Source: JAFKKS01 sp039808325
GTDB taxonomy: Bacteria > Pseudomonadota > Alphaproteobacteria > Rhizobiales > Xanthobacteraceae
NCBI GenBank assembly: GCA_039808325.1
Contig: JBDHSU010000036.1
Location: 1-30,324 of the forward strand
Length of the DNA stretch: 30,324 nucleotides
Reading direction: 5' to 3'
The position numbers and the translations under genes are program-made. This document shows, one piece after another, positions 17,690-26,491 of this stretch (positions are counted from its first letter, which is position 1; the number at the start of each line of letters is the position of its first letter). The notes under the pieces were generated by a model. The model saw only the letters and a list, made by a program, of their open reading frames with translations, had not been told where the DNA came from and searched no databases.

Positions 17690-17887
17690 ATGGAGCAAAA
17701 GTCCCCTAAATCCGGTGGAAAGGACGCTCGTGCCGCTCGGCTGGCCGCGGCCCTCAAGGCAAACCTGCGCAGGCGCAAGGCGCAGGCGCGGGCCCGCGCC
17801 GAGGCCAAAAGTTCGGGCGAAGGCGGAGAAACGGAGGGGGGCGGCGCAGACGCTCCCCTTGCCGGCACGGCGCAAAAAGGCAACTGA
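17690..17887 (+). CDS. Small basic protein of unknown function upstream of murA
   Basis: A 65-residue protein with a strongly basic helix-forming core (GKDARAARLAAALKANLRRRKAQARARAE) and a Gly/Glu-rich tail. I recall similar short proteins, with a conserved ARxxRLAAALKANLxRRKAQ core, next to murA in other Rhizobiales, which supports a real gene, but no function is established that I know of. The ATG at 17690 begins MEQKSPKSGGK; an upstream ATG at 17675 would add five residues and neither has a strong ribosome-binding site. It precedes murA by 178 bp on the same strand and may share its transcript. Confidence 0.7.
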   Translation: MEQKSPKSGGKDARAARLAAALKANLRRRKAQARARAEAKSSGEGGETEGGGADAPLAGTAQKGN

Positions 17888-17990
17888 TCGCGCCACATCC
17901 CGACTTTCGCCGCAATCGGACGGCGCAGTCGCCCCGGGGGGCGCATCCCAGTTTCGTCGAATCGCGCCGCTCGCGTAGTCTTTCACCGAG

Positions 17991-18031
17991 CTTTTCCGAA
18001 GCGGACGTCCGTCGTTCGGGATCACGCTCCA
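17991..18031. repeat. Degenerate copy of dispersed palindromic repeat (family A)
   Basis: Begins with CTTTTCCGAA exactly as the copy at 26371 does and ends TTCGGGATCA-C-GCTCCA, against TTCGGGATCATGCTCTA there; the middle has diverged. It lies in the murA leader, 35-75 bases upstream of the start codon, so it may form part of the murA 5' untranslated region. Confidence 0.55.
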
Positions 18032-18065
18032 GGCAGCCGGCCATCGCCGGACGAGGGGGAACCGC

Positions 18066-19355
18066 ATGGATCGCATCCGAATCGTGGGCGGCAATGCGCT
18101 CAAGGGCGCCATTCCGATCTCTGGTGCGAAGAACGCGGCGCTGCCGCTGATGATCGTCGGCCTCCTGACCGACGAACTGCTCATCCTCGAAAACGTGCCG
18201 CGCCTCGCCGACGTCGCGCAGCTTCAGCACATCCTCGGCAACCACGGCGTCGACATCACGATGAGCGGCAAGCGGCCGGGCGACAGCGCCTATCAGGGCC
18301 AGACGCTGCACATCTCCGCCAAGCGAATCGTCGACACCACCGCGCCCTACGAACTCGTCTCCAAAATGCGGGCGAGCTTCTGGGTGATCGGCCCGCTCCT
18401 CGCGCGCATGGGCGAAGCGCGAGTCTCGATGCCCGGCGGCTGCGCCATCGGCACGCGGCCGGTCGACCTCCTGATCACGGCGCTGGAGGCGCTCGGCGCC
18501 GAGATCGAGATCGACGGCGGCTATGTCGTCGCGCGCGCGCCGAAGGGCCTGCGTGGCGGCACGATCGCCTTCCCGAAAGTCACGGTCAGCGGCACGCATG
18601 TCGCGCTGATGGCGGCCTCGCTCGCCAAGGGCACGACCGTGATCGAGAACGCCGCGCGTGAGCCGGAAATCGTCGACGTCGCCGAATGTCTCGGCAAGAT
18701 GGGCGCGCGCATCACCGGCGCCGGCGCCTCGCGCATCGTGATCGAGGGCGTGCCGCGACTCTCAGGCGCGCGCCACAGCGTGCTTCCCGACCGCATCGAG
18801 ACGGGTACCTACGCGATGGCGGTCGCGATGACCGGCGGCGACGTCACATTGCAGGGCGCCCGACCGGAACTGCTGCAATCCGCACTCGACATGGTGGCGC
18901 AAGCCGGAGCGACGGTCACGCCGACCAACGAAGGCATCCGCATCGCACGCAACGGCGCCGGCCTTTCCGCCGTCAACGTCTCGACCGCGCCGTTCCCCGG
19001 ATTCCCGACCGACCTGCAGGCGCAGTTGATGGCGCTGATGACCTGCGCGCGCGGCACGTCACGGATCACCGAGACGATCTTCGAGAACCGTTTCATGCAT
19101 GTGCAGGAGCTGGCGCGGCTCGGCGCCCGCATCCAACTCGAAGGCGACACGGCCACCATCGAGGGCATCGACCGGCTCAAGGGCGCGCCGGTGATGGCGA
19201 CCGATCTGCGCGCTTCGGTTTCGCTGGTGATCGCGGCGCTCGCCGCCGAAGGCGAGACCACCGTCAACCGCATCTATCATCTCGATCGCGGCTTCGAGCG
19301 GCTGGAGGACAAGCTTTCGGCTTGCGGCGCGCAGATCGAACGCGTCAGCGGGTAG
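18066..19355 (+). CDS. murA: UDP-N-acetylglucosamine 1-carboxyvinyltransferase
   Basis: Transfers enolpyruvate from PEP to UDP-GlcNAc, the first committed step of peptidoglycan synthesis in the cytosol. The 429-residue EPSP-synthase-fold protein begins MDRIRIVGGNALKGAIPISG, followed by the active-site Lys22-Asn23 pair (AKNAALPL). The loop MPGGCAIGTRPVDL supplies Cys126, the residue that is alkylated by fosfomycin in this family, so the enzyme should be fosfomycin-sensitive rather than carrying the natural Cys-to-Asp change. The ATG is preceded by GAGGGGGAA at suitable spacing. It is of normal length and converges on smc. Confidence 0.97.
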   Translation: MDRIRIVGGNALKGAIPISGAKNAALPLMIVGLLTDELLILENVPRLADVAQLQHILGNHGVDITMSGKRPGDSAYQGQTLHISAKRIVDTTAPYELVSKMRASFWVIGPLLARMGEARVSMPGGCAIGTRPVDLLITALEALGAEIEIDGGYVVARAPKGLRGGTIAFPKVTVSGTHVALMAASLAKGTTVIENAAREPEIVDVAECLGKMGARITGAGASRIVIEGVPRLSGARHSVLPDRIETGTYAMAVAMTGGDVTLQGARPELLQSALDMVAQAGATVTPTNEGIRIARNGAGLSAVNVSTAPFPGFPTDLQAQLMALMTCARGTSRITETIFENRFMHVQELARLGARIQLEGDTATIEGIDRLKGAPVMATDLRASVSLVIAALAAEGETTVNRIYHLDRGFERLEDKLSACGAQIERVSG

Positions 19356-19380
19356 TTAAAGAACCCACGCGGCAGCCTCC

Positions 19381-19475
19381 GTCATTCCGGATTGCGCGAA
19401 AGCGCAAATCCGGAATCCACAAGCCCTGTGTTGCGGATGATCGCTGGCGCCGCAGAGCATGGATTCCGGGCTCAC
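19381..19475. repeat. Palindromic repeat between convergent murA and smc (family B)
   Basis: ATTCCGGATTGCGC at 19384-19397 pairs with GCGCAAATCCGGAAT at 19402-19416 (one extra A) around a GAAA tetraloop, an unusually stable hairpin. A further GGATTCCGGG lies near 19461-19470. GTCATTCCGG...CCGGAATCC elements of this kind are, from memory, common dispersed repeats in Bradyrhizobium relatives. Sitting between two convergent genes, the hairpin may end both transcripts or stabilise their 3' ends. Confidence 0.7.
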
Positions 19476-19506
19476 TCGCTTCTCTCACACCCCGAAACGA
19501 GAGCAA

Positions 19507-22500
19507 CTACGACGCTTCGCGCAGCTTCACCGCCGCCTCGAGATCGACCGAGACGAGTTGCGACACGCCGCGCTCCGCCATGGTGACGCCGTAGAGGCGG
19601 TTCATCCGCGCCATGGTGATCGGATTATGCGTGATCGTGACGAAGCGCGTCTCCGTCGTGCGCGCCATCTCGTCGAGGAGATCGCAGAAACGCTCGACGT
19701 TATGATCGTCGAGCGGCGCATCCACCTCGTCCAGCACGCAGATCGGCGCCGGGTTGGTCAGGAACACGGCGAAGATCAAAGCCAGCGCGGTCAGCGCCTG
19801 TTCGCCGCCGGAGAGGAGCGACAGGGATTGCGGCTTCTTGCCGGGCGGCTTGGCGAGGATATCGAGACCGGCTTCGAGCGGATCCTCGCTTTCGACCAGC
19901 TTGAGTTCCGCCTCGCCGCCGCCGAACAGCGTCGTGAACAGGCGCTTGAAGTGGCCGTTGACCACCTCGAAGGACGTGAGAAGCCGCTCGCGCGCCTCCT
20001 TGTTGAGGCTCTGGATACCCTGGCGCAGCCGCTTGATCGCCTCGATGAGATCGTCGCGCTCGGCGGTCAGCGTCGTGTGCTGGGCCTCGACCTCGTGCAG
20101 TTCCTCTTCGGCGCGCAGATTGACCGCGCCGAGGCGTTCGCGCTCGCGCCGCAGCCGTTCGAGATCGGCCTCGACCTTCTCCGTGTCCGGGAGGGCTTCG
20201 CCCTCCTCCAGACCCGCGAGCGCCGGGACCCGTGCCGGCTCGACCTCGAGCACTTCGATGATCTCATGCGCGATTTCGGTGAGGCGCCGCTTGGCGCTCT
20301 CAAAACGCTCCTCGGCTCGCGCCGCATCCTCGCGCGCCGTTCCCATCGCTTCGAGCGCGGCGCGCGCCGCCTGGTCGGCGGCGGCAAGCGTGTTCTCGGC
20401 CTCGGTCAACTGATCGGCGGCGTCGCGGCGCGCACCCTGCGCGCTTTCGATCTCACCGATCAAACCCTGGCGCCGCTCGACAAAGGCTTCCGGCGCGCTC
20501 GACAGTTCGTCGCGCTCGCGCCGAGTCTCCGCGGTGCGCTCCTCGATCGTCGCGAGTTGCGAGGCCGCGCCTTCCTTGCGCTCCACCCACGCCGCCGATT
20601 CATTCGCGATGGCCACCAGCCGCCGCTGCGCGTGCTCGGCCTCGCGCGCCAGCGTCTGCGCCTCGGTGCGAACCTCCGCGAGCGACGCACGCTTGTTCGT
20701 CAGTTCGGCGCGGGCCGCGGCCAACTCGGTTTCAAGAAGCGTGACGGACGCGAGGCCCTCGAGCGCCAGCGTGGCGTCGCCTTTCGCTGCATTCGCTTCG
20801 TCGTGACTGGCGGTCAGCCGCGCCTTCGCTTCGGCAAGCGCAGAAAGGCGCGCCGTGGTGCGGGCGAGCTCGCGCTCGGCCGCGGCGTGCGCATCGCGCG
20901 CCGCGTTGGCTGCACGCTGACGCTCGCGCGCATCGACGCGCGACTGCATCTCGGTGCCTGCGGCTTGCACGGCTTCGGCTTCCGCATCGACGACGGCTTG
21001 ACGCTTGACCTCGAGATCCGCCTTCGCGGCTTCGAGCGCCTCACCGACTTCGACCAAGCGGCGCTTCTCCGCCAGGCGGCGCACCGCTGCCGTCGGCGCG
21101 TGCGCCGCCGCCGAGTAGCCGTCCCAGCGCCAAAGATCTCCTTCACGCGAGACGAGACGCTGTCCCGTCTTCAACAGACCGGCGAGGCGCGGGCCGTCGG
21201 CCCGGTCCACAACGCCGATCTGCGCCAGGCTGCGCGCCAATTCCGGCGGCGCCGTCACATATTGCGAAATCGGCGTCGCGCCTGCGGGCAGCGCCGGATC
21301 GGTCGGATCGATAGCGGCGCCGCCCCAGCGCTCGGGCGCCGCCGGGTCGACCGGCGCGTTGATATCGTCCCCGAAGGCGGCACCGAGAGCCGCTTCGTAA
21401 CCCTTCTCCACCGTCAGCAGGTCGAGAGCCGGCGGCCACATATGCGTGGTGTCGGCCTGCAGCAGCTTGGTCAGCGTGCGCTGCTCCGCCTCGAGCGCGG
21501 TGACCTTGCGCTCGGCCTCGCTGAACGGCGTGCGCGCGGCCTCGAATGCCTGCCGGGCGGCGGCATGGTTGGCTTCGGCCTCGCGCGCCGCCGTCTCGGC
21601 CGCGAGCACAGCCTCCTGCGTCGTTTCCATGGCCAACGTCAAAGCCGGAAGATCGGGGCCCGCGCTCGCTTCCTCTTCGAGACGCGCGCGCTCGCCTTCG
21701 ACGGATTCGGTCTCGCGCCGCAGCCGCTCCAGCCGCTCATTGCTTTCACGCAGCGAGCGCTCCAGTTCGCCGCGGCGCGCCGCGAGCCGCGCCAGGGCTT
21801 CCGTCCGCTCGGCGAAGACCGCCTCGGCTTCCCTGACGGTCGTCTCCGCCTCGGCGACGCGGGCGGCAACCTCGGCGCTGCGCTCGGCGGCGGTCGCCGT
21901 TCCTTGCTCGATGAGATCGCGCTCAGCGGCAAGATTGGCGAGCGCGGCTTCCGCGTCGGCGGCATGGCGCTGCTCGCGCGCGATATCGTCGGAAAACTGC
22001 GCCAGACGGCGGTCGAGCTCGGCCATGCGCTCGCGCGCCCGCGTCTCCTCGCGATCCAGCGTCTCGCGCGCGATGACGAGGCGCTGCAACGCCGCGGCCG
22101 CCTTGGCCTCGACGTCGCGAAGGCCGGGCAGAACCGCCGACGCCTCGGCTTGCGCAATGGCCGACGCCGCTTGCGCCTCGGTGCGCTCCGCCACGAGACG
22201 GACGGCGAGGTCGCGGGCGCGCTCGCCCTCGACCACCCCAGCCTGGGCCGCGAGAAAGCGAAGGTGAAAGAGCGTCGCCTCCGCCTTGCGCACCTGCGCG
22301 GCCACCGCCTTGTAACGGACGGCCTGGCGAGCCTGGCGCTTGAGCGTGTCGAGTTGGGCCGCGATCTGCCCGATCACGTCCTCCAGCCGTTCGAGGTTAT
22401 GCTCGGCTGCTTTGAGCCGCAGTTCCGCCTCGTGCCGCCGCGCGTGCAGGCCGGCGACGCCCGCCGCCTCCTCGAGCACCCGACGGCGCGCCTCCGGCTT

Positions 22501-22965
22501 GGCGGCGATGATCTCGCCGATGCGCCCCTGATGCACCAGCGCCGGCGAGCGCGCGCCGGTCGAAGCGTCGGCAAAGACGATCTGCACGTCACGGGCGCGA
22601 ACTTCGCGGCCGTTGATACGGTAGGTCGAGCCCTGCTCGCGCTCGATACGGCGCGAAATCTCCAAGGTCTCGTTATCGTTGAAGGCGGCCGGCGCGGTGC
22701 GATCCGCGTTGTCGATGATGAGCTGCACCTCGGCGGCGTTGCGGCTCGGGCGGCTGCCGCTGCCGGAGAAGATCACCTGCTCCATGTCGGTAGCGCGCAT
22801 CGCCTTGTACGACGATTCGCCCATCACCCAGCGCAACGCCTCGACCAGGTTCGACTTGCCGCAGCCGTTCGGCCCGACCACGCCGGTCAAACCGGGCTCG
22901 ATGTGCACGTCGGACGGCTCGACGAAGGACTTGAATCCGATCAGCCGCAGGCGCGTCAGCTTCAT
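19507..22965 (-). CDS. smc: Chromosome segregation protein SMC
   Basis: ATPase of the bacterial condensin that aligns chromosome arms, working with ScpA and ScpB (not in this window). The 1152-residue product begins MKLTRLRLIGFKSFVEPSDV, has Walker A GPNGCGKSN at residues 31-39, two very long Ala/Glu/Arg-rich coiled coils separated by a hinge (around residues 500-640), then the signature LLSGGEQALTALAL and Walker B ICVLDEVDAPLDDHN near the C-terminus. The domain order and length are standard. The start at 22965 matches the family; the frame extends 21 residues upstream without family similarity. The dsbA-like gene lies 282 bp upstream on the same strand. Confidence 0.97.
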   Translation of the reverse strand: MKLTRLRLIGFKSFVEPSDVHIEPGLTGVVGPNGCGKSNLVEALRWVMGESSYKAMRATDMEQVIFSGSGSRPSRNAAEVQLIIDNADRTAPAAFNDNETLEISRRIEREQGSTYRINGREVRARDVQIVFADASTGARSPALVHQGRIGEIIAAKPEARRRVLEEAAGVAGLHARRHEAELRLKAAEHNLERLEDVIGQIAAQLDTLKRQARQAVRYKAVAAQVRKAEATLFHLRFLAAQAGVVEGERARDLAVRLVAERTEAQAASAIAQAEASAVLPGLRDVEAKAAAALQRLVIARETLDREETRARERMAELDRRLAQFSDDIAREQRHAADAEAALANLAAERDLIEQGTATAAERSAEVAARVAEAETTVREAEAVFAERTEALARLAARRGELERSLRESNERLERLRRETESVEGERARLEEEASAGPDLPALTLAMETTQEAVLAAETAAREAEANHAAARQAFEAARTPFSEAERKVTALEAEQRTLTKLLQADTTHMWPPALDLLTVEKGYEAALGAAFGDDINAPVDPAAPERWGGAAIDPTDPALPAGATPISQYVTAPPELARSLAQIGVVDRADGPRLAGLLKTGQRLVSREGDLWRWDGYSAAAHAPTAAVRRLAEKRRLVEVGEALEAAKADLEVKRQAVVDAEAEAVQAAGTEMQSRVDARERQRAANAARDAHAAAERELARTTARLSALAEAKARLTASHDEANAAKGDATLALEGLASVTLLETELAAARAELTNKRASLAEVRTEAQTLAREAEHAQRRLVAIANESAAWVERKEGAASQLATIEERTAETRRERDELSSAPEAFVERRQGLIGEIESAQGARRDAADQLTEAENTLAAADQAARAALEAMGTAREDAARAEERFESAKRRLTEIAHEIIEVLEVEPARVPALAGLEEGEALPDTEKVEADLERLRRERERLGAVNLRAEEELHEVEAQHTTLTAERDDLIEAIKRLRQGIQSLNKEARERLLTSFEVVNGHFKRLFTTLFGGGEAELKLVESEDPLEAGLDILAKPPGKKPQSLSLLSGGEQALTALALIFAVFLTNPAPICVLDEVDAPLDDHNVERFCDLLDEMARTTETRFVTITHNPITMARMNRLYGVTMAERGVSQLVSVDLEAAVKLREAS

Positions 22966-23247
22966 GGCGTGGCCTCGCTCGGCGCAGCCATAAACATCGC
23001 CCGGAGAAAGTCCCCGCACGCAAGCCAAACGCCACTCTCAGCGCGAATCGTTTCGATTTGACGCTTCATTGCGGCGGAATGAATCAAAGACACCCGGCGG
23101 AAGCAACGCCCAATGCAGGTTTTACAGGGGTGATTCACGTCTAAGCGGAGACGTGCGCGAACGCAGGAAGAACAAACGCGCCGCGTCGGCGCGCCCTCAT
23201 ACCATTCGCCCGGCGCCGCGCGGTCCGTTCACGCGCGCTCGCTACGT

Positions 23248-23910
23248 CTACGACTTGAGGAAGGGCTGAATTTCCTTTTCCAGCTCCTCGATCGTCATCG
23301 TGCCACGGTGCACCTTGCCGTTGATGAAGAAGGTCGGCGTCGAATTGACGCCGAACTTCTGCGCGGCGCGCTGGCGCGTCTCCTCGATGCCGTCGAGCAT
23401 CTTCTGGTTCGACAGGCACTGCTCGAAACTTTGGTCGGTAAAGCCGAAGGTCTTGGCGATCTTGAGCAGATTCGGGATCGGATTCTGAACGAACGCCCAA
23501 TCCTTTTGCTTCGTGAACAGCGCGTCGACCATCGGGTAGTACTTGTCGTCGCCGGCGCAGCGCGCGAGCATGAAGGCGCCGGCGGCCAACGGATCGAGCG
23601 GGAATTCACGCAGGATGTAGCGGACTTTCCCGGTGTCGATGTAACGCGCCTTCATTGCAGGGTAGGTGCCGGTGTGAAACGCGGCACAGTGGCTGCAGGT
23701 CATCGAGGCGTATTCGACGATGGTGACGGGGGCGTCGGCCTTGCCTTCCACATGGTCCGGCAGAGCGCCGGGCTTCATCAGCTCGTCGACGGACGGCCCT
23801 TGAGCCAAAGCCGCCGAGATAAAACCGCCCCGAGGCAGAGCCGCCATAAAAGCAGCCGCCCCCGCAACGGCAGCGCCCGCTGCCAAGACTTTCCGACGCG
23901 TCATGCTCAC
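23248..23910 (-). CDS. DsbA family thioredoxin-fold protein, exported
   Basis: A 220-residue periplasmic thiol oxidoreductase of the DsbA/Com1 (Thioredoxin_4) group. The N-terminus MSMTRRKVLAAGAAVAGAAA has a Tat-like twin arginine and ends in AALA before QGPS. The redox site is TCSHC (Cys72 and Cys75), and the cis-proline loop is NSTPTFFING. The insertion between them is helical, as in DsbA. It probably forms or shuffles disulfides in exported proteins. It lies directly upstream of smc and downstream of the DUF721 gene on the same strand, an arrangement I recall from other Rhizobiales. A start two codons later (MTRRKV) is equally possible. Confidence 0.93.
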   Translation of the reverse strand: MSMTRRKVLAAGAAVAGAAAFMAALPRGGFISAALAQGPSVDELMKPGALPDHVEGKADAPVTIVEYASMTCSHCAAFHTGTYPAMKARYIDTGKVRYILREFPLDPLAAGAFMLARCAGDDKYYPMVDALFTKQKDWAFVQNPIPNLLKIAKTFGFTDQSFEQCLSNQKMLDGIEETRQRAAQKFGVNSTPTFFINGKVHRGTMTIEELEKEIQPFLKS

Positions 23911-23999
23911 GGCAAACCCCGCTCGATTACGGCCCTGTGGCTATCGCGAAACCGGTAAACTGGCAATGGCGGGGCTCCCGCGACCCGTCACCCCAGCGG

Positions 24000-24497
24000 T
24001 CAATTTTCTTTGACGGCCGCTCCAAGGCGCGCCAACGCATTGCGCAGATCATCGTCCACGATATCAGCGAGCTCGGCGACAATCGCCGCCTGCTTGGCCG
24101 GGTCGATCGGCCGGCGCGTCGCGTTTTTCCGGCGCCTGGCGAGCGGCGCCTGGCGCAGCGCCAGCCTGCCGACCGCCCGCCACCCAAGGAAACGGTTGAC
24201 CCGCTCCAAAATCACATCCGATAGGTGCTGGACCTCGATCGCCACCGGCCCCTCGACTCGCAAAATCAGCGTCGCCGCCTCGCCTTCGAGCGGGACATCG
24301 CCGCGCGGCCACTGCAGCTTGATCGGCTCGGCGAAGGCCGCCACCTCGTCGCCAATGATTTCCGGCCAATGCGTGACGAGTTCGCTCGCGGCAAATCCCT
24401 GGCGCGCGAAAGCGTCGCCGAGGGCCGAACCGACGAGGTCCGCCAGCGGCCGTGGAAAAGTCTTGGCGCGCTTGTCCATCGGGCGTCCGTCTGTCAT
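24000..24497 (-). CDS. DUF721 (DciA-like) protein
   Basis: A 165-residue protein with the DUF721 core: ALGDAFARQGFAASELVTHW followed by PEIIGDEVAAFAEPIKLQW, then ATLILRVEGPVAIEVQHLSD and VNRFLGWRAVGRLALRQ. Members studied elsewhere (DciA) help load the replicative helicase DnaB; the similarity here is to the family, and that role is inferred. The C-terminus is an extra helical segment ending AAVKEN. The ATG at 24497 gives MTDGRPMDKRAKTF; an in-frame ATG at 24479 is an alternative. It diverges from mutY with only nine bases between the start codons. Confidence 0.88.
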   Translation of the reverse strand: MTDGRPMDKRAKTFPRPLADLVGSALGDAFARQGFAASELVTHWPEIIGDEVAAFAEPIKLQWPRGDVPLEGEAATLILRVEGPVAIEVQHLSDVILERVNRFLGWRAVGRLALRQAPLARRRKNATRRPIDPAKQAAIVAELADIVDDDLRNALARLGAAVKEN

Positions 24498-24506
24498 CGC
24501 TGCCGC

Positions 24507-25727
24507 ATGAGCGTAGCAGCGCGCCGAGCGTCGAGAAAGCATAGCGGTGCGGACGCGGCCCGCGACATCACGCCGCCGAAGGTGAGCCGCAGCATTCCGG
24601 CGGCGCGACGCGCGGCAACGTCGGCCGCCCCCCCGGCGCCGGAGTGGGCCGCGCCGAGACCGGACCCAGCCCCTTTGCTCGCCTGGTACGATCGACAGCG
24701 CCGCCAGCTCCCGTGGCGCGCCGCCCCCGGGGCCACCACCGATCCCTACCGAGTATGGCTCTCCGAGATCATGCTGCAGCAGACGACGGTAAAAGCCGTC
24801 GCGCCCTACTATGACCGCTTCCTCCGCCGTTGGCCGACCGTTTCCGGTCTCGCCGCCGCGCCGCTCGAAGAGGTGCTCAAGGCCTGGGCAGGGCTTGGCT
24901 ACTACGCGCGGGCGCGCAACCTGCACGCCTGCGCCCGGGCGGTTGTAAGCCGCCACGACGGCACGTTTCCGGACGACGAGAAGGCTTTGCGCGCGCTTCC
25001 AGGCATCGGCGAGTACACGGCCGCCGCGATCGCGGCCATCGCCTACGGCCGCAGCGCGACGCCGGTCGACGGCAACATCGAACGCGTCATCGCGCGCCTG
25101 GCGCGCGTCGAGGAGGCGCTCCCCGGCGCCAAGCCGCGCATTCGCGCCCTTGCGAGGCAGATCACGCCGGCGAAACGCGCAGGCGACTTCGCACAGGCGA
25201 TGATGGATCTCGGCGCGACGATCTGCACGCCCAAGCGTCCGGCTTGCGCGCTGTGCCCTTGGAGCGCGCCATGCGCCGCGCGCCGCGCCGGCGACCCGGA
25301 GCTTTTTCCGCGCAAGGCGCCCAAGAGCGAAGGCCGCCAGCGCCGCGGCGCCTCTTTCGTCGCGCGGCGCGAGGACGGATTTCTTCTCGTGCGTTCGCGC
25401 CCCAACAAAGGATTGCTCGGCGGCATGACCGAGGTGCCGACGACGGTCTGGCGACACGACTTCGATGAGCGGCGCGCCCGCGCCGAAGCGCCCGTCGGCC
25501 GCGCCAGCCAATGGCGGCGCGTCGCGGGGGTCGTGACGCACACCTTCACGCATTTTCCGCTGGAACTGGCGGTCTTCCGAATGGACGCACCGGCCGACAC
25601 GCCGGCGCCGGAGGGAATGCGCTGGGTCGCTCTCAGCGCGCTTGCCGGTGAAGCGCTGCCAAGCCTCGTGCGCAAGGTGATCGCGCACGCCCTGGATCGC
25701 CCCGAACGCGCCGCACCCGAGGATTAA
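24507..25727 (+). CDS. mutY: Adenine DNA glycosylase
   Basis: Removes adenine mispaired with 8-oxoguanine. The 406-residue product has a variable N-terminus of about 50 residues, then the HhH-GPD glycosylase domain: catalytic Glu87 in WLSEIMLQQT, helix-hairpin-helix LPGIGEYTA (164-172), catalytic Asp188 in VDGNIERV, and the [4Fe-4S] cysteines 240, 247, 250 and 256 with the canonical C-x6-C-x2-C-x5-C spacing. The C-terminal MutT-like domain that reads 8-oxoG is present, with THTFTHFPL in place of the usual FSH loop. The start at 24507 is the first ATG not overlapping the divergent gene; a later start is possible because the N-terminus is poorly conserved. Confidence 0.95.
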   Translation: MSVAARRASRKHSGADAARDITPPKVSRSIPAARRAATSAAPPAPEWAAPRPDPAPLLAWYDRQRRQLPWRAAPGATTDPYRVWLSEIMLQQTTVKAVAPYYDRFLRRWPTVSGLAAAPLEEVLKAWAGLGYYARARNLHACARAVVSRHDGTFPDDEKALRALPGIGEYTAAAIAAIAYGRSATPVDGNIERVIARLARVEEALPGAKPRIRALARQITPAKRAGDFAQAMMDLGATICTPKRPACALCPWSAPCAARRAGDPELFPRKAPKSEGRQRRGASFVARREDGFLLVRSRPNKGLLGGMTEVPTTVWRHDFDERRARAEAPVGRASQWRRVAGVVTHTFTHFPLELAVFRMDAPADTPAPEGMRWVALSALAGEALPSLVRKVIAHALDRPERAAPED

Positions 25728-25865
25728 AGGGTTGATAATTTCAAATTGCCTCAAATCGCTCGCGTGACCGCCCAGGAATAGTCAAGGAATCGGCGCATTA
25801 AATCGCTCGGAGTAGATCGAGCCGTGCGGCCGCGTGCGGCCGTTCGAGCTAAACGGAGCGACCCC

Positions 25866-26288
25866 ATGAATGCCATCAACCCCGTGAAGACTGGCAAGCC
25901 GGCGGACGATCCGCTTGCTACCGTTGCGCATGTGGAGGGCGAGATCCGCGAGTTCTCGCGGCGCGACAGCCTCAACAACAGCCGCAAGTCCAAATTCGAG
26001 TTCGACGACAGCAGCCTCACCAGCAGCAGCAGCAGCAATCCGAACGTCAGTTTCCTGATCGAGCAAGTCGCAGGCTCCTCGATCAAGGAAATCGACAGCC
26101 TGATCGCCGAACTGCAGATCGTGCGCGACTTCCTGCAAAGCGAAGGCGAGCGCGTGCAGCGCGAGATCGCGGGCTATGCGCAAGTGAGCCAGGCGGCGAT
26201 GTCGTCGGTCAAGGCCATCACCGACACGATGGGCCAATGGAAGCACGCGTTGAGCGCGCCGCGCCCGAGCGATCGGAACGGTCTCTAG
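25866..26288 (+). CDS. Conserved hypothetical protein, coiled-coil
   Basis: A 140-residue soluble protein with no signal peptide. Residues 1-55 are polar with a Ser tract (DSSLTSSSSSNP); residues 58-125 form a predicted amphipathic helical domain (SIKEIDSLIAELQIVRDFLQ followed by SEGERVQREIAGYAQVSQAAM). I recall similar EIDxLIxEL...RVQREI proteins in other Rhizobiales, always of unknown function. The ATG at 25866 has GGAG eight bases upstream. It follows mutY by 138 bp and may have its own promoter. No enzyme motif is visible. Confidence 0.8.
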   Translation: MNAINPVKTGKPADDPLATVAHVEGEIREFSRRDSLNNSRKSKFEFDDSSLTSSSSSNPNVSFLIEQVAGSSIKEIDSLIAELQIVRDFLQSEGERVQREIAGYAQVSQAAMSSVKAITDTMGQWKHALSAPRPSDRNGL

Positions 26289-26336
26289 GGTCTGACCCAA
26301 CAACATTGAATCGGACCCGTCGTTATCGTTTTGTTT

Positions 26337-26412
26337 GAGCGTGATCCCCCGGGTCGAGCCCGGGGGTATGCTTTTCCGAAAACCGGGTTCCGCTTTTCGG
26401 GATCATGCTCTA
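26337..26412. repeat. Dispersed palindromic repeat (family A) with a nested hairpin
   Basis: The ends GAGCGTGATC (26337-26346) and GATCATGCTC (26401-26410) are inverted repeats with one mismatch, enclosing the core CTTTTCCGAAAACCGGG. The left side is interrupted by a second perfect palindrome, CCCCCGGG / CCCGGGGG around TCGAG (26346-26366), which is absent from the usual form of this repeat as I remember it. It sits just after the stop of the 140-residue hypothetical gene. Confidence 0.7.
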
Positions 26413-26438
26413 ACGCGTCCCCTCCTCCCCCGGACGCA

Positions 26439-26470
26439 AACGGCCCCGCCAAAAGCGGGGCCGTTCGTTT
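26439..26470. terminator. Bidirectional rho-independent terminator
   Basis: An 11-base perfect stem (AACGGCCCCGC at 26439-26449 with GCGGGGCCGTT at 26455-26465) around a CAAAA loop is followed on the plus strand by CGTTTGT. It lies between the convergent 140-residue hypothetical gene and the His-rich secreted protein gene, and the A/T base pairs at its foot let it act in both directions. Confidence 0.75.
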
Positions 26471-26491
26471 GTCACAAGTCGCGCGATGCAA

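Noticed and set aside
19459..23061. A 1200-codon open frame on the plus strand, longer than smc itself
   Set aside because: It is the antisense shadow of smc: GC-rich third positions remove stop codons, the product is Arg/Leu-rich without domains, and smc has intact Walker A, signature and Walker B motifs.
23069..23247. Possible short gene between the DsbA-like gene and smc
   Set aside because: The open frames are Arg-rich, lack ribosome-binding sites and show no recognisable domain; the gap is more likely the smc promoter region.
24000..25754. A 584-codon minus-strand frame across mutY and the DUF721 gene
   Set aside because: Only its last 165 codons are the DUF721 gene; the rest is antisense to mutY, which has all catalytic and Fe-S residues.
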